From JBBIQV01 sp964555285 (GTDB lineage Bacteria > Nitrospirota > Nitrospiria > Nitrospirales > Nitrospiraceae): 64,000 bases of DNA. A program made the position numbers and the translations under genes. Within the stretch, counting starts at the first letter, position 1. Each line of letters starts with the position of its first letter. The stretch is taken from assembly GCA_964555285.1 (NCBI GenBank), contig CAZKRM010000001.1:124001-188000 (forward strand). Reading direction: 5' to 3'. Under the pieces are notes generated by a model that was not told the DNA's origin, searched no databases, and saw only the letters and a program-made list of their open reading frames with translations. This document shows positions 34,212 to 42,931 of the stretch, piece after piece.

Positions 34212-34874
34212 ATGATTAAGACCATCGATCTCTATAAATCCTTCCCGATGGGTGGCCGCGAACTGGCTGTCCTCAAAGGCATCAACCTCGAAATCAAGCG
34301 GGGCGAGTTTGTGGCGGTAGTGGGAGCATCGGGCGCCGGCAAAAGCACCCTGCTGCATATGTTAGGTACGCTAGACCGACCGACCAAAGGCACGGTGCTC
34401 TTTGATGGACAGGACCTTTTTCGCCTTGGCGAAGCTGAACAAGCGGAATTCCGCAATCGGCGCGTCGGGTTTGTGTTCCAGTTTCACCATCTCCTGCCTG
34501 AATTGACGGCGCTGGAAAACGCCACCCTGCCGACCCTCATTCAGAAGCGGCCGGCAGCAGAAACCCGTGCGGAAGCGGTGGCCTTGTTGACGGAAGTAGG
34601 ACTAGGCGAGCGGCTGTCTCATAAACCGGGCGAGCTGTCCGGTGGAGAGCAACAACGTGTCGCGGTCGCCCGTGCGCTGATGCAGAGACCCGATCTTGTG
34701 TTGGCCGACGAGCCGACCGGCAACTTGGACACCCACACAGGGGAAGCCCTCTTCGCCCTGCTGCGCGAACTGAATAAATCGCGCGGCACGACCTTCGTCA
34801 TCGTCACCCACAACGAAAAACTCTCCGCCCAGGCCGATCGGATCATCCACATGGAAGACGGAATGATCGTCTGA
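34212..34874 (+). CDS. lolD: Lipoprotein-releasing ABC ATPase LolD
   Basis: A 220-residue ABC ATPase: Walker A GASGAGKST (about 41-49), Q-loop FQFHHLLPEL (LolD-type), signature LSGGEQQRVAVARAL and Walker B LVLADEPTGNLD. It powers the upstream permease. I chose ATG 34212 (MIKTIDLYKSF); a GTG at 34182 would add 10 residues from a small inverted repeat (AGTGATTG...CAATCACT) that lies in the gap. Together with lgt and lnt it completes lipoprotein handling in this window. Confidence 0.9.
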   Translation: MIKTIDLYKSFPMGGRELAVLKGINLEIKRGEFVAVVGASGAGKSTLLHMLGTLDRPTKGTVLFDGQDLFRLGEAEQAEFRNRRVGFVFQFHHLLPELTALENATLPTLIQKRPAAETRAEAVALLTEVGLGERLSHKPGELSGGEQQRVAVARALMQRPDLVLADEPTGNLDTHTGEALFALLRELNKSRGTTFVIVTHNEKLSAQADRIIHMEDGMIV

Positions 34875-34963
34875 CTTCTATGGCTTAATCAAGCTTGACG
34901 GGGAGGAAACGCGTTGATAGGCTTCGTGATGCGAGTTGAAAGAACAGAATTGGGAGAGGCGCA

Positions 34964-35164
34964 ATGAAATTGCATGTGCGTATTGAACAGGATGAAGCAG
35001 GCTACTATGTAGCCGAAGTCCCCGCCCTGCCCGGCTGTATCTCCCAAGGCAAGACGCGTGAAGAAGCTATCACGAATATCAAAGAGGCTGTCGAAGGGTG
35101 GTTCGCAGTGATGGAAGCCAAACATCAAGTGGATGTCTCCGGGACGATTGAGGTTCTAGTCTGA
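34964..35164 (+). CDS. HicB-family antitoxin
   Basis: A 66-residue HicB-type protein: MKLHVRIEQDEAGYYVAEVP, then ALPGCISQGKTREEAITNIK, the classical partial RNase H fold. GGGAGAGGCGCA gives the ribosome binding site. It lacks the C-terminal DNA-binding helix-turn-helix, so it is the short form. It binds HicA. A weak promoter may be TTGACG (34895-34900) with TAGGCT (34918-34923). Its stop TGA overlaps the next ATG (TGATG). Confidence 0.85.
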   Translation: MKLHVRIEQDEAGYYVAEVPALPGCISQGKTREEAITNIKEAVEGWFAVMEAKHQVDVSGTIEVLV

Positions 35165-35381
35165 TGGGAACGCTCCGGCTCTGCTCCGGAGCCGAAGCAT
35201 GCACAAATTCCAGCGAGCAGGATGGACAGTGGACCGGCAGCGTGGCTCGCACGTCATGATGACCAAACCCTCTTTCCCTTACACGCTGTCAATCCCGCAA
35301 CACGATGAACTCGGTCCGGGTCTCCTCAGGAAGTTGATTCGTCAGGCCGGCCTGACAGTGGAAGAGTTCAATCAGCTATAG
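35164..35381 (+). pseudogene. HicA-like toxin gene with apparent frameshift
   Basis: From ATG 35164 the frame begins MGTLRLCSGAEAC, the normal HicA start, then runs to a stop at about 35261. The rest of the toxin is in the -1 frame: KFQRAGWTVDRQRGSHVMMT, PSFPYTLSIPQHDELGPGLL, including the catalytic His in RGSHVMM. The switch lies near 35203-35208, equivalent to a one-base loss. A protein from ATG 35199 (60 residues) would have the catalytic part but lack the first strand. No slippery sequence is obvious. The gene may be inactive or a sequencing error may be present. Confidence 0.7.
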
Positions 35382-35413
35382 AAGAGTCGCTCACTTAACC
35401 CCTAACCCTGCCT

Positions 35414-35968
35414 CTATTTCATAGCCCAGTGTCCCCTTCTTGCTTCCATCGCGCAGGCCGCTGCCGCCGTACGGGTCTCGACGCCGAGCTTCTCATACAC
35501 CCTCTCCAAGTGTTTTTGGACCGTGCGGGGACTCAGGCTCAGGATCGCGCCCACGTCCTTGTTCGTCTTGCCTTGGGCCACCCACCCGAGCACCTCCGCC
35601 TCTCGCATCGTCAACCCATGTGAGGCCAATGCGTCGGGCACCACCCCGGCGACTTCTCTCTCTTCCTCTTCAAAAAGGAGCAACAGACAGGCCGTCGAAT
35701 CGTGTTGATGCCGCACGACCAGGCGCCGACCGTCTTTGTCCACAACGAGCTGCGGCTCCGAGAACGACAGTTCAGCAACGTGTTCTTGGGGAACGTCTTG
35801 GCCATGCAGCCACTGAGCCACTGCCGAGGGCAGGAGATTATTCCGGCAGGCGCCATTCCAGTACTCTTTCAACATCCGCATGGCCGTCGAATTGGCCCAG
35901 TGAATCCGGCACGTCGTGGTCAACGCGACAACCCCCACACTCGCCTGTCCGCTCGCTCCATTCATCAT
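35414..35968 (-). CDS. LuxR-type transcriptional regulator, PAS-like N-terminus
   Basis: A 184-residue regulator. The C-terminal HTH is typical: LTMREAEVLGWVAQGKTNKD, then VGAILSLSPRTVQKHLERVY and EKLGVETRTAA. The N-terminal segment, VGVVALTTTCRIHWANSTAM, looks like the start of a PAS sensory domain; a receiver domain is absent. Start is uncertain: ATGs at 35968 and 35965 and at 36028 and a GTG at 36118 are all in frame. No other regulatory gene adjoins it, so the target is unknown. Confidence 0.75.
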   Translation of the reverse strand: MMNGASGQASVGVVALTTTCRIHWANSTAMRMLKEYWNGACRNNLLPSAVAQWLHGQDVPQEHVAELSFSEPQLVVDKDGRRLVVRHQHDSTACLLLLFEEEEREVAGVVPDALASHGLTMREAEVLGWVAQGKTNKDVGAILSLSPRTVQKHLERVYEKLGVETRTAAAACAMEARRGHWAMK

Positions 35969-36106
35969 GCTCGACTCGCCACCGCTCCGGCGTTGCGCCG
36001 CGTACACAAAGGTCTTTGTGCAACTCATGAGCCACGATCGAATGTCGACCTCCGCTCTTACTCCTGGTTCACGATCGCTTGAAAACTTGCAAGAAATCGG
36101 CGCCCA

Positions 36107-36141
36107 GGGGTCAGGCACCCTTCCGACTGGTGCCTGACCCC
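36107..36141. repeat. REP-like palindrome GGGGTCAGGCACC
   Basis: GGGGTCAGGCACC (36107-36119) pairs perfectly with GGTGCCTGACCCC (36129-36141) across a 9-base loop. Similar GGTGCCTGAC palindromes are common as REP-type elements in other genomes; I have no transposase here to tie it to. It lies upstream of the LuxR gene. Confidence 0.6.
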
Positions 36142-36322
36142 CTTGGGGAACGCCGCTTTGCCCTTCGTATCTGAACCAAAGAGATAGTGCTCCCTATCCG
36201 TTCGGATATCGCAGCGACTCCGCCCCGTCTCTTCTCCCCCGACAAACGCCCCGGTTGCAGAGCTCCATCTACGCCATTCGGCGTATTGCCTCCCCCCCCC
36301 CACATGGTATCTTCCGCGTCAC

Positions 36323-36338
36323 TGTGATCTTGGTCACA
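36323..36338. promoter_or_regulatory. CRP/FNR-type operator
   Basis: TGTGATCTTGGTCACA is a perfect TGTGA-N6-TCACA palindrome, the consensus for CRP-family regulators. It is 74 bases upstream of the FG-GAP lipoprotein start. The gene may thus be controlled by a CRP/FNR-family protein; I cannot see a clear promoter core. Confidence 0.55.
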
Positions 36339-36411
36339 AAGTGCAAGTGCGCACGGAACAAGCGGCCTGGCCTATGCCGGAACTGAGATTCATAGGAAAT
36401 AGGGAGGGAGC

Positions 36412-37671
36412 ATGAAGAAGAACCGCAAGTTCGAATGTGGTCTGACTTTGATCCTATCAATGATGGTCATAGCCGGATGCATGGAAGGTGGCAGTAGTGG
36501 GTCGGGTTCTGGTGGTCCAGGTCCTGGGTCGGGTACTGAAGGAGTGAACCTGAATATCGCGGCGAATCCCGCCGTCGACAATACCAGCTCCTATACGCTC
36601 TTTCAGAAAACCTCCTTGTGGATTAATCGCAATACGATTCGCACGACGAACCCCGGGACGTTCGCCAACGCCATTACCTATGGCGATTTCAACCAGGATG
36701 GGATTCAGGATGTGTTTATCATGGGAGGGAAGGACACGCAGCCGAGCACACTGACCCCTGTGGAGCTGTATCTGAATAATGGCGCCAACATCTTCGCATT
36801 AAGCAATTGGTTTGGCGGTGTGCCGCCACGCATGGAGCATCCCCGCAAAGCCTTGACCGGAGATTTCAATGGCGACGGGAAGCTGGATATCTTTGGGCTG
36901 GGGCATGGCTTCGATGGCCCTCCGTGGCCAGGCGAAGCACCGCTCTTGATTCTTTCCTCGCCCGCCGGCTATCAGGTCGCGCCCGGCTTGGCCGGTTTAG
37001 TTGGGTTTCACCACGGAGGGGCGTCGGCGGATATTGATGCCGATGGCGATCTCGATGTCTTCGCCTCGGTCTTTCCCTCCCTCTCGCCGTTCTTCTTGAT
37101 CAACAATGGGCAGGGCCAATTCACAGTCGATACCACTCGCCTGGAAAGTAATTTAGGCGGCAAGCAGCTGTACGTGGCCGAGTTGGTGGACGTCGATCAA
37201 GACGGCTTTGTGGATCTTCTGGTTGGTGGCCACGAGCAAGGGGGGATGTCGACCTATATCTGTTGGGGAGACAGCACGGGCTTTTATAGCGGGGCCAAGG
37301 CCACCGTGATCACACCAGTTCCCGGGCAAGGCGTAGTACTGGATTTTGACGCCGAAGATATCGATGGGGATGGCGATCGGGATCTCGTCGTGACCCGGAC
37401 CGGAGACGGGACGGGATCCCTTGCTTTCTATCAAGGCTATTACCTCCAAATCCTCATCAACAACGATCCCCAGAATTCGGCTAACCACCGAAAGTTCACG
37501 GACCAGACCGCGCAAAAAATCGTAGCCGGCAGTAATTCCGCCGGTCCGTGGTTCGACTGGATTCGGCTCCAGGACCGGAACAATGACGGTCGTGTCGATA
37601 TTGTGGTGGATGATGCGGCAAGAAATCTCATCTGGTACTACGACCCAGCAACTGGTCAGTTCAAGTGGTAA
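36412..37671 (+). CDS. FG-GAP/VCBS-repeat lipoprotein
   Basis: A 419-residue secreted protein. The N-terminus MKKNRKFECGLTLILSMMVI and AGC make a signal peptide with lipobox, so the mature protein is lipid-anchored. A Gly/Ser linker follows. Six DxNxDG-type calcium-binding motifs appear, such as DFNQDGIQD, DFNGDGKLD, DIDADGDLD, DVDQDGFVD, DIDGDGDRD and DRNNDGRVD, spaced as in an FG-GAP beta-propeller. The AGGGAGGGAGC ribosome binding site is strong. The function is likely binding or surface display; the ligand is not known. Confidence 0.85.
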   Translation: MKKNRKFECGLTLILSMMVIAGCMEGGSSGSGSGGPGPGSGTEGVNLNIAANPAVDNTSSYTLFQKTSLWINRNTIRTTNPGTFANAITYGDFNQDGIQDVFIMGGKDTQPSTLTPVELYLNNGANIFALSNWFGGVPPRMEHPRKALTGDFNGDGKLDIFGLGHGFDGPPWPGEAPLLILSSPAGYQVAPGLAGLVGFHHGGASADIDADGDLDVFASVFPSLSPFFLINNGQGQFTVDTTRLESNLGGKQLYVAELVDVDQDGFVDLLVGGHEQGGMSTYICWGDSTGFYSGAKATVITPVPGQGVVLDFDAEDIDGDGDRDLVVTRTGDGTGSLAFYQGYYLQILINNDPQNSANHRKFTDQTAQKIVAGSNSAGPWFDWIRLQDRNNDGRVDIVVDDAARNLIWYYDPATGQFKW

Positions 37672-37842
37672 CGCCTCTCAGCGCGAGTTTCTTTTTCAAG
37701 ACGACACCCCAGGAGAGGGACTTTCATCGGAGAAAATGCCAGCCTGACTCATGCGGTAGCGTTCTTCCACTCAGTAGCTTGACGCAGCGGAACGCGCGTT
37801 GGTAGGGTGGGCGCCGAACGAGTCTGAAATCGGGACGAAGAT

Positions 37843-38256
37843 ATGCCAGGCCTTTCCGATCTGAACCAGCTCAAAGAACGGCTTGCGCCGCTGTGTGCGA
37901 ATCCGGACGTCGAGCTGGTCATCCTGTTCGGGTCGGCGGTCAGCGGCACCACGCATCCGGAAAGCGATCTCGATGTGGCAATCCAAGGCCGGCAGCCGCT
38001 CGATGTGGTGGAGACCACGAACCAGGTGATACGGCTGCTCCGAACGGATCGCGTGGACGTGGTGGATCTTCGCCGCGCTTCGCCCCTGCTCATGATGGAA
38101 ATCGCGCGAGGCGGGATGCTCCTCTATGAGCGCGAGCCGGGCCTCTACGTCGCCTTTTGTTCACTGGCCCACCGGCGCTATGTCGATACAGCCAAATTGC
38201 GCGCCGCTCAGCGCGAAGCGATTCAGCACTTTCTGCGTGCGAGAGGCGTTGCATGA
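37843..38256 (+). CDS. MNT-type antitoxin, MntA-like (module 3)
   Basis: A 137-residue minimal nucleotidyltransferase with ILFGSAVSGTTHPESDLDVA (about residues 26-45): GS and DxD. The next gene has the HepT catalytic motif, so this is probably the antitoxin that AMPylates HepT. Stop and start overlap (ATGA). This module has no duplicate of the 85-base element that precedes modules 1 and 2. Confidence 0.85.
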   Translation: MPGLSDLNQLKERLAPLCANPDVELVILFGSAVSGTTHPESDLDVAIQGRQPLDVVETTNQVIRLLRTDRVDVVDLRRASPLLMMEIARGGMLLYEREPGLYVAFCSLAHRRYVDTAKLRAAQREAIQHFLRARGVA

Positions 38257-38774
38257 CGCCTGCCGATCCATCGGTGCTTCGACGAAAACTGGCCGTCATC
38301 GTCGAGAACTTGAAGGGGCTCGAACCCGTTGCGGCAATGCCGCTGCGGCGGTACCGCGACGAATTGTTTGCGAGGAAGGGGACGGAGCGGCTCCTGCAAG
38401 AGTTGATCGAAGCCGCAATCGATATCAATACCCGCGTTCTGGTTCAGGACGGGCACGGCGCTCCGGACGATTATTACCAAGGGTTCACACGGCTGGCTGA
38501 TTGCGGTGTTCTGTCCCACGAGCTCGCTGAGGCGTTGGCCCCCGCAGCCGGTCTGAGGAACCGTCTTGTTCACGAGTACGACGCCATTGTGGACGCCATC
38601 GTGCTCGACGCGGTCCGCAAGGCCCAGGACCTGTTTCCGAAGTACGTCGCTGCGATCGAACAGTATCTGCAAAGCCGAGCATCGCACCAGCGAGATGCTG
38701 AAATTCGACGCGATCATCTTCGGAAAACATACCGGCCTCACCTATGCGGTGAACGTCTTCCACTTTATCCTTGA
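38253..38774 (+). CDS. HEPN RNase toxin, HepT-like (module 3)
   Basis: A 173-residue HEPN protein of the DUF86/HepT family. It has RNRLVHEYD (about residues 103-111), the R-x4-H-x-Y motif that is both the RNase active site and the AMPylation site in HepT. ATG 38253 overlaps the MNT stop. The normal DUF86 part ends near residue 140 and about 30 residues follow. A type VII toxin-antitoxin pair is the likely role. Confidence 0.85.
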   Translation: MTPADPSVLRRKLAVIVENLKGLEPVAAMPLRRYRDELFARKGTERLLQELIEAAIDINTRVLVQDGHGAPDDYYQGFTRLADCGVLSHELAEALAPAAGLRNRLVHEYDAIVDAIVLDAVRKAQDLFPKYVAAIEQYLQSRASHQRDAEIRRDHLRKTYRPHLCGERLPLYP

Positions 38775-38848
38775 CTGATTGGGCTTGTTTTCGTAACTTC
38801 ACGGCTATACTCCATACTGAGAATTACCCTCATTCACCGGGAGGAATA

Positions 38849-40084
38849 ATGAGAAAATCAGGTCGGGGAATCACAATCCTTATCCAAGGTGTCCTCGTTG
38901 GGGCCGTGATCTTGTTGGGGGCGATTCAAAGTTCGGCCGTGGAATTTGCCGTCGTCGGAGCACGGGCGGTCGGCATGGGCGGCGCCGGCGTGGCCGTGAC
39001 CACCGATTCGCTGGCGACCTATTGGAATCCGGCCGGCTTGGCAATGAGCAAGACGGTGGATATCCGGATACAGGGCTCTGTGCAAGTAACTGACCGGCTC
39101 GGCATTGCCGACACGCTGAAAGACACCAACGACGTCCTGAACACAACTTTTACATTTGATCCCGCTAATCCTACCGCTACTGCCAATCAGGTGCTGGCTG
39201 CGAAAGCTAAGCTTGATGCTCTGGTTGCACGAATCAACCAGCCGGGGGCCTCGATCTCGGCGGCGGGCGCCGCCGGCCTCTACTTCAAGGGCTACTGGGG
39301 CGACCATGCCTTTGGCTTTAGCGTCTCCGACGTGGCGACCGGCGGACTCTTTGTCCCGACTCGCCTGAGCGCAGGGTGCCAAGCTCGCGTCTCCACCGGC
39401 GGGATATGTTCCGTCGGCACATCGGAATCCCTCACGGTTAACGGCTCGCTTGCAGCCAGGGCGTTGGAAGCCCGCCAGGCCGGCTTCTCGTACGCCTATG
39501 CGTTCGCTGATCGTACCTTCGCCATCGGAGCGACGGCAAAGATCATTCAAGGCGTGGCCTACGCAAACTCTGTGACAGTCCAAGGGTCGGAGGGTGACTT
39601 GGGCTTCACCAGCGACTTGGGCAAGGCAAAAACCACGACGGCTTTAGGCGTCGATGTCGGTGCCATCTACCGTCCGTCGTCCTGGTTGCGGGTCGGGGTT
39701 GTAGCCAAGGACATCAATCAACCGGTCTTTGACGCTCCAGATGGCAGCCAATTTAAGCTCCTGCCGCAGGTGCGCGGTGGTATCGCAGTGAACCCTTATG
39801 AGTCGTTGACCATCACTGTGGACGGGGACATCACCAAGAACCAAACCCTGGTCCCCGACATCAAAAGCCGGATGATCAGCGCAGGAGCGGAACAGACCAT
39901 CTTGTCGGAATTCCTCTCGCTCCGCATCGGAGCTTTGAAGAACACAGCGGATCCCAACTCTGTGTGGACCCCGACGGCCGGCTTCGGCCTGCGGGTCTTT
40001 GCCCTTCGGGTGGATGTCGGCGGCGGCTATGACTTCCGCGAGCGCGCCGCACTGGCCTCCGGGTCGGTCTCGATGACGTTCTAA
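38849..40084 (+). CDS. TraF-like outer-membrane beta-barrel protein
   Basis: A 411-residue exported protein (ATG 38849, behind GGGAGGA). The signal is ITILIQGVLVGAVILLGAIQ followed by SSA. The mature start FAVVGARAVGMGGAGVAVTT, then ATYWNPAGLA, is the hallmark of the conjugal-transfer TraF-like/PorV-like barrel family (PF13729). Alternating strands follow and the last residue is Phe (SVSMTF), the BAM recognition signal. It probably sits in the outer membrane; the transport substrate is unknown. The next gene encodes a lipoprotein, likely cotranscribed. Confidence 0.8.
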   Translation: MRKSGRGITILIQGVLVGAVILLGAIQSSAVEFAVVGARAVGMGGAGVAVTTDSLATYWNPAGLAMSKTVDIRIQGSVQVTDRLGIADTLKDTNDVLNTTFTFDPANPTATANQVLAAKAKLDALVARINQPGASISAAGAAGLYFKGYWGDHAFGFSVSDVATGGLFVPTRLSAGCQARVSTGGICSVGTSESLTVNGSLAARALEARQAGFSYAYAFADRTFAIGATAKIIQGVAYANSVTVQGSEGDLGFTSDLGKAKTTTALGVDVGAIYRPSSWLRVGVVAKDINQPVFDAPDGSQFKLLPQVRGGIAVNPYESLTITVDGDITKNQTLVPDIKSRMISAGAEQTILSEFLSLRIGALKNTADPNSVWTPTAGFGLRVFALRVDVGGGYDFRERAALASGSVSMTF

Positions 40085-40124
40085 ATTGTAGAGGCCCTTT
40101 GTCTGTCAACCCATGAGGAGAACA

Positions 40125-40706
40125 ATGAAACATCTATCACGCTCTGTTCTACTTCTCGCAGTTGTGCTCTCCGGATGTGGCGGTCTCCAGGAAATGTGGG
40201 AAGGGCCGGGAGCCGAGTCCTTTCACCCCAAGTCGATCGCCGTCCTGCCGCCGAACGTCGGCGAGTTTGAAGCCGCGCGGGATGAAGTACAGGATGTCTT
40301 GGCCGCCATGCTCAGCAAGAAGGCCACCTATGAGCGCGTGGTGAGCCCCGATCAAGTCATCACGACGTTTCAAGCTTCAAAGGACGCCTTCGACGCGTTG
40401 GTCGTACTCAACGGCAAACTGGACACCACCGGCCAACCAGATAAGGAGGCGGCCATCAAGCTCGGGCAGGCGCTCAATGCCGATGCGTTGCTTGCCGTGA
40501 AGGTGAACTCTTGGCAACACACCCGCGTGGAAGGCGACAATATCGCCAAGGTGGGACTGGGATTCCGCTTGATCGACGCCAAGTCCGGCACCGTGGTATG
40601 GAAGGGCAGACATCAACGAACCAAGAGCTACATGTTCTTCAAGCCGAGCCTGAAAGACGTGGCCTCCGACCTCGCTGAAGAAATGTTGAAATACATGCCG
40701 AAATGA
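40125..40706 (+). CDS. Lipoprotein of the DUF799/LpoB-like type
   Basis: A 193-residue lipoprotein: MKHLSRSVLLLAVVLSGCGG with a lipobox ending LSGC. Residues 35-190 (KSIAVLPPNVGEFEAARDEV, later ADALLAVKVNSW and GFRLIDAKSGTVVWKGRHQR) match the GNA1162/DUF799-type fold, related to TolB-N and LpoB. The ATG follows GAGGAGAACA. It is predicted to reach the outer membrane by the Lol system; its partner may be the TraF-like barrel upstream. Confidence 0.75.
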   Translation: MKHLSRSVLLLAVVLSGCGGLQEMWEGPGAESFHPKSIAVLPPNVGEFEAARDEVQDVLAAMLSKKATYERVVSPDQVITTFQASKDAFDALVVLNGKLDTTGQPDKEAAIKLGQALNADALLAVKVNSWQHTRVEGDNIAKVGLGFRLIDAKSGTVVWKGRHQRTKSYMFFKPSLKDVASDLAEEMLKYMPK

Positions 40707-40751
40707 AAACGGGCAAGGCGCACGAGGCCGGAGACAAAGGGAAGAGAGGCA

Positions 40752-41561
40752 TTAGACAGATGAGGAGGAGAGCATAGCAGCTTTCAAGGATCGCACGAAC
40801 TCCCCCACCCGCTTCGCCAGCAACGAGTCCTGCTGATAGTCCGCAACCTGGCGGACGATCGCGCTACCCACAATCACGCCATCGGCCATCTGAGCCACGC
40901 GCGCGGCATCGTCGGGGGTTGCCACGCCGAATCCGACGGCGACGGGCACGGTGGTCAGGCGCCGGATCTTCGCAACGTGTTGCCCCACATCCTGCACATT
41001 GTTCAGCTTCGCGCCGGTAATCCCCGTCAAGGACACGTAGTAGACGAAGCCGTGGGACTGTTTCGTGACGGTCTTGCGCCGCTCAGCGGTGCTCGTGGGC
41101 GCCAGGAGAAAGATGAGATCGAGGCCGGCCTCTTCAGCCGGCGCCGTGAGAGGGCCGGCTTCTTCCGGTGGCATGTCGGGCACAATCAAACCATCCACAC
41201 CGACCTCCACGGCGCGACGGCAGAATCCCGCTTCGCCGAAGGCATGGATGGTGTTGTAGTACGCCATCAAGACGATCGGAATCTGGGTCCTGGCGCGCAG
41301 GGCCGACACCGTATTCAGGATCTTTCGTAATGTCGTCCCGCTGCGCAGTGCGCGTTCCGCTGCTTGTTGAATGACCGGGCCGTCGGCAATCGGATCCGAG
41401 AACGGGACGCCCAGCTCGATGACATCGGCGCCGGCCCGTTCGAGTTCCAGCACAAGGTGTTCGGTCTCCTGGAGGCTCGGATCGCCGGCCATGATATAGG
41501 CGATCAACGCTTTCTCGCCCTTGGCCTTGAGCTGGTTGAAGGTCGTTTCTAATCGATTCAT
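40752..41561 (-). CDS. trpA: Tryptophan synthase alpha subunit
   Basis: A 269-residue TIM-barrel enzyme that releases indole from indole-3-glycerol phosphate. The catalytic Glu and Asp lie in ADVIELGVPFSDPIADGPVI; the phosphate-binding end is VGFGVATPDD and GVIVGSAIV. It works with TrpB, encoded upstream with only a hairpin between. It is the last gene of the trp operon. Confidence 0.97.
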   Translation of the reverse strand: MNRLETTFNQLKAKGEKALIAYIMAGDPSLQETEHLVLELERAGADVIELGVPFSDPIADGPVIQQAAERALRSGTTLRKILNTVSALRARTQIPIVLMAYYNTIHAFGEAGFCRRAVEVGVDGLIVPDMPPEEAGPLTAPAEEAGLDLIFLLAPTSTAERRKTVTKQSHGFVYYVSLTGITGAKLNNVQDVGQHVAKIRRLTTVPVAVGFGVATPDDAARVAQMADGVIVGSAIVRQVADYQQDSLLAKRVGEFVRSLKAAMLSSSSV

Positions 41562-41573
41562 CGGTTGTACACT

Positions 41574-41637
41574 TCTAGCTCTCAGCCATCAGCTCTCAGC
41601 GATCAGTTCTTGGCTGAATGCTGACGGCTGATCGCTA
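41574..41637. repeat. Word-repeat hairpin 9 (CTCAGCCATCAGC type), trpB-trpA
   Basis: CTCAGCCATCAGCTCTCAGC (left) pairs with GCTGAATGCTGACGGCTGAT (right), with a short loop. It lies between the trpB stop and the trpA start on the minus-strand operon. Confidence 0.65.
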
Positions 41638-42828
41638 CAACGTCACTCCCTTGATCCTCGCCACCTGCTGCACGTCCTTGTCCCCGCGGCCGGAGAGATT
41701 CACGATCACGACCTGATTCTTTTTCAAGGTTGGAGCGAGCTTGACGACCTCGGCGATCGCATGGGCGCTTTCGAGTGCCGGCGTGATTCCCTCTTCGCGT
41801 GCCAACAGATCAAAAGCCGCCAGCGCCTCCTCGTCTGTGGCTGAGGTATAGTGAATTCGTCCGATTTCTTTGTAGTAGCTGTGTTCGGGGCCGACGGCCG
41901 CATAATCCAAGCCGGCGGAGACGGAATGTGTGAGGTTGACTTGGCCGTTCTCGTCTTGGAGGAGATACGTCATCGTGCCCTGGAGCACGCCGGGTTTCCC
42001 ACCCTCGAAGCGGGCCGCATGTTTCCCGCCGGCGATGCCGAGTCCACCGGCCTCCACCCCGATCATCTTGACCTTGCGGTCTCCGATGAAGGCATGAAAG
42101 AGGCCGATGGAGTTGCTGCCTCCACCGACACAGGCGACGAGATAATCCGGCAACTTGCCTTCCGCAGCCATCATCTGCCGCCGCGCCTCTCGCCCGATCA
42201 CCGCCTGAAAGTCCCGGATCATCATGGGATAGGGATGGGCGCCGAGCACGGAGCCAAGAATATAGTGGGTCGTGCGCACGTTCGTCGTCCAGTCCCGCAT
42301 CGCTTCGCTGATCGCGTCTTTCAAAGTCCGGCTGCCGGCATCGACGCCCGTCACGGTCGAACCGAGGAGCCGCATCCGGAACACATTCAGTGCCTGGCGC
42401 TGCATATCCTCCGTGCCCATGTAGATCTCGCATTGGAGCCCGAACAGGGCTGCCACCGTCGCGCAGGCGACGCCGTGCTGGCCGGCGCCCGTCTCAGCAA
42501 TGATCCGAGGTTTCTTCATGCGCCGCGCCAGCAGCGCCTGCCCGATGGAGTTGTTGATCTTATGCGCGCCGGTGTGACAGAGGTCTTCGCGTTTGAGATA
42601 AATCTTGGCGCCGCCCAGCTTGCGGGTGAGGCGCTCGGCGAAGTAGAGCGGGGTCGGGCGGCCGACATACTGTTTCAGGTAATAATTCAGTTCCGCCTGA
42701 AACCGGCGATCTCGGCGGATAGCCAGATAGGCCTGCTCCAGCTCAAGTAACGCCGGCATGAGTGTCTCAGGCACATAGCGGCCGCCATAGTGGCCGAAGC
42801 GACCGCGTTTGTCGGGAAGTGGGGTCAT
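41635..42828 (-). CDS. trpB: Tryptophan synthase beta subunit
   Basis: A 397-residue PLP enzyme that joins indole and serine to tryptophan. The PLP lysine is in REDLCHTGAHKINNSIGQAL; the phosphate loop is CVGGGSNSIGLF; the N-terminal GRFGHYGGRYVPETLMPAL is canonical for TrpB1. Ser/GRGDKD near the C-terminus is also present. The start abuts a word-repeat hairpin. Confidence 0.97.
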   Translation of the reverse strand: MTPLPDKRGRFGHYGGRYVPETLMPALLELEQAYLAIRRDRRFQAELNYYLKQYVGRPTPLYFAERLTRKLGGAKIYLKREDLCHTGAHKINNSIGQALLARRMKKPRIIAETGAGQHGVACATVAALFGLQCEIYMGTEDMQRQALNVFRMRLLGSTVTGVDAGSRTLKDAISEAMRDWTTNVRTTHYILGSVLGAHPYPMMIRDFQAVIGREARRQMMAAEGKLPDYLVACVGGGSNSIGLFHAFIGDRKVKMIGVEAGGLGIAGGKHAARFEGGKPGVLQGTMTYLLQDENGQVNLTHSVSAGLDYAAVGPEHSYYKEIGRIHYTSATDEEALAAFDLLAREEGITPALESAHAIAEVVKLAPTLKKNQVVIVNLSGRGDKDVQQVARIKGVTL

Positions 42829-42838
42829 AATGGAATGG

Positions 42839-42901
42839 CTCTCAGCATTGAGCGATCAGCCGTCAGCTTCTGAACCTGAAGGCTGAAAGCCGATGGCTGA
42901 A
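42839..42901. repeat. Word-repeat hairpin 10 (CTCAGC/GATCAGCC type), trpF-trpB
   Basis: TCTCAGCATTGAGCGATCAG and CCGTCAGC pair with GGCTGAAAGCCGATGGCTGA. It fills the space between trpF and trpB. Confidence 0.6.
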
Positions 42902-42931
42902 ATCTCCTGCCGGCGAAGTATAGTCGCGCCG

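Noticed and set aside
35200..35210. Programmed -1 frameshift in hicA
   Set aside because: The sequence at the switch is not an X-XXY-YYZ slippery site and no downstream structure is evident; mutation or read error is simpler.
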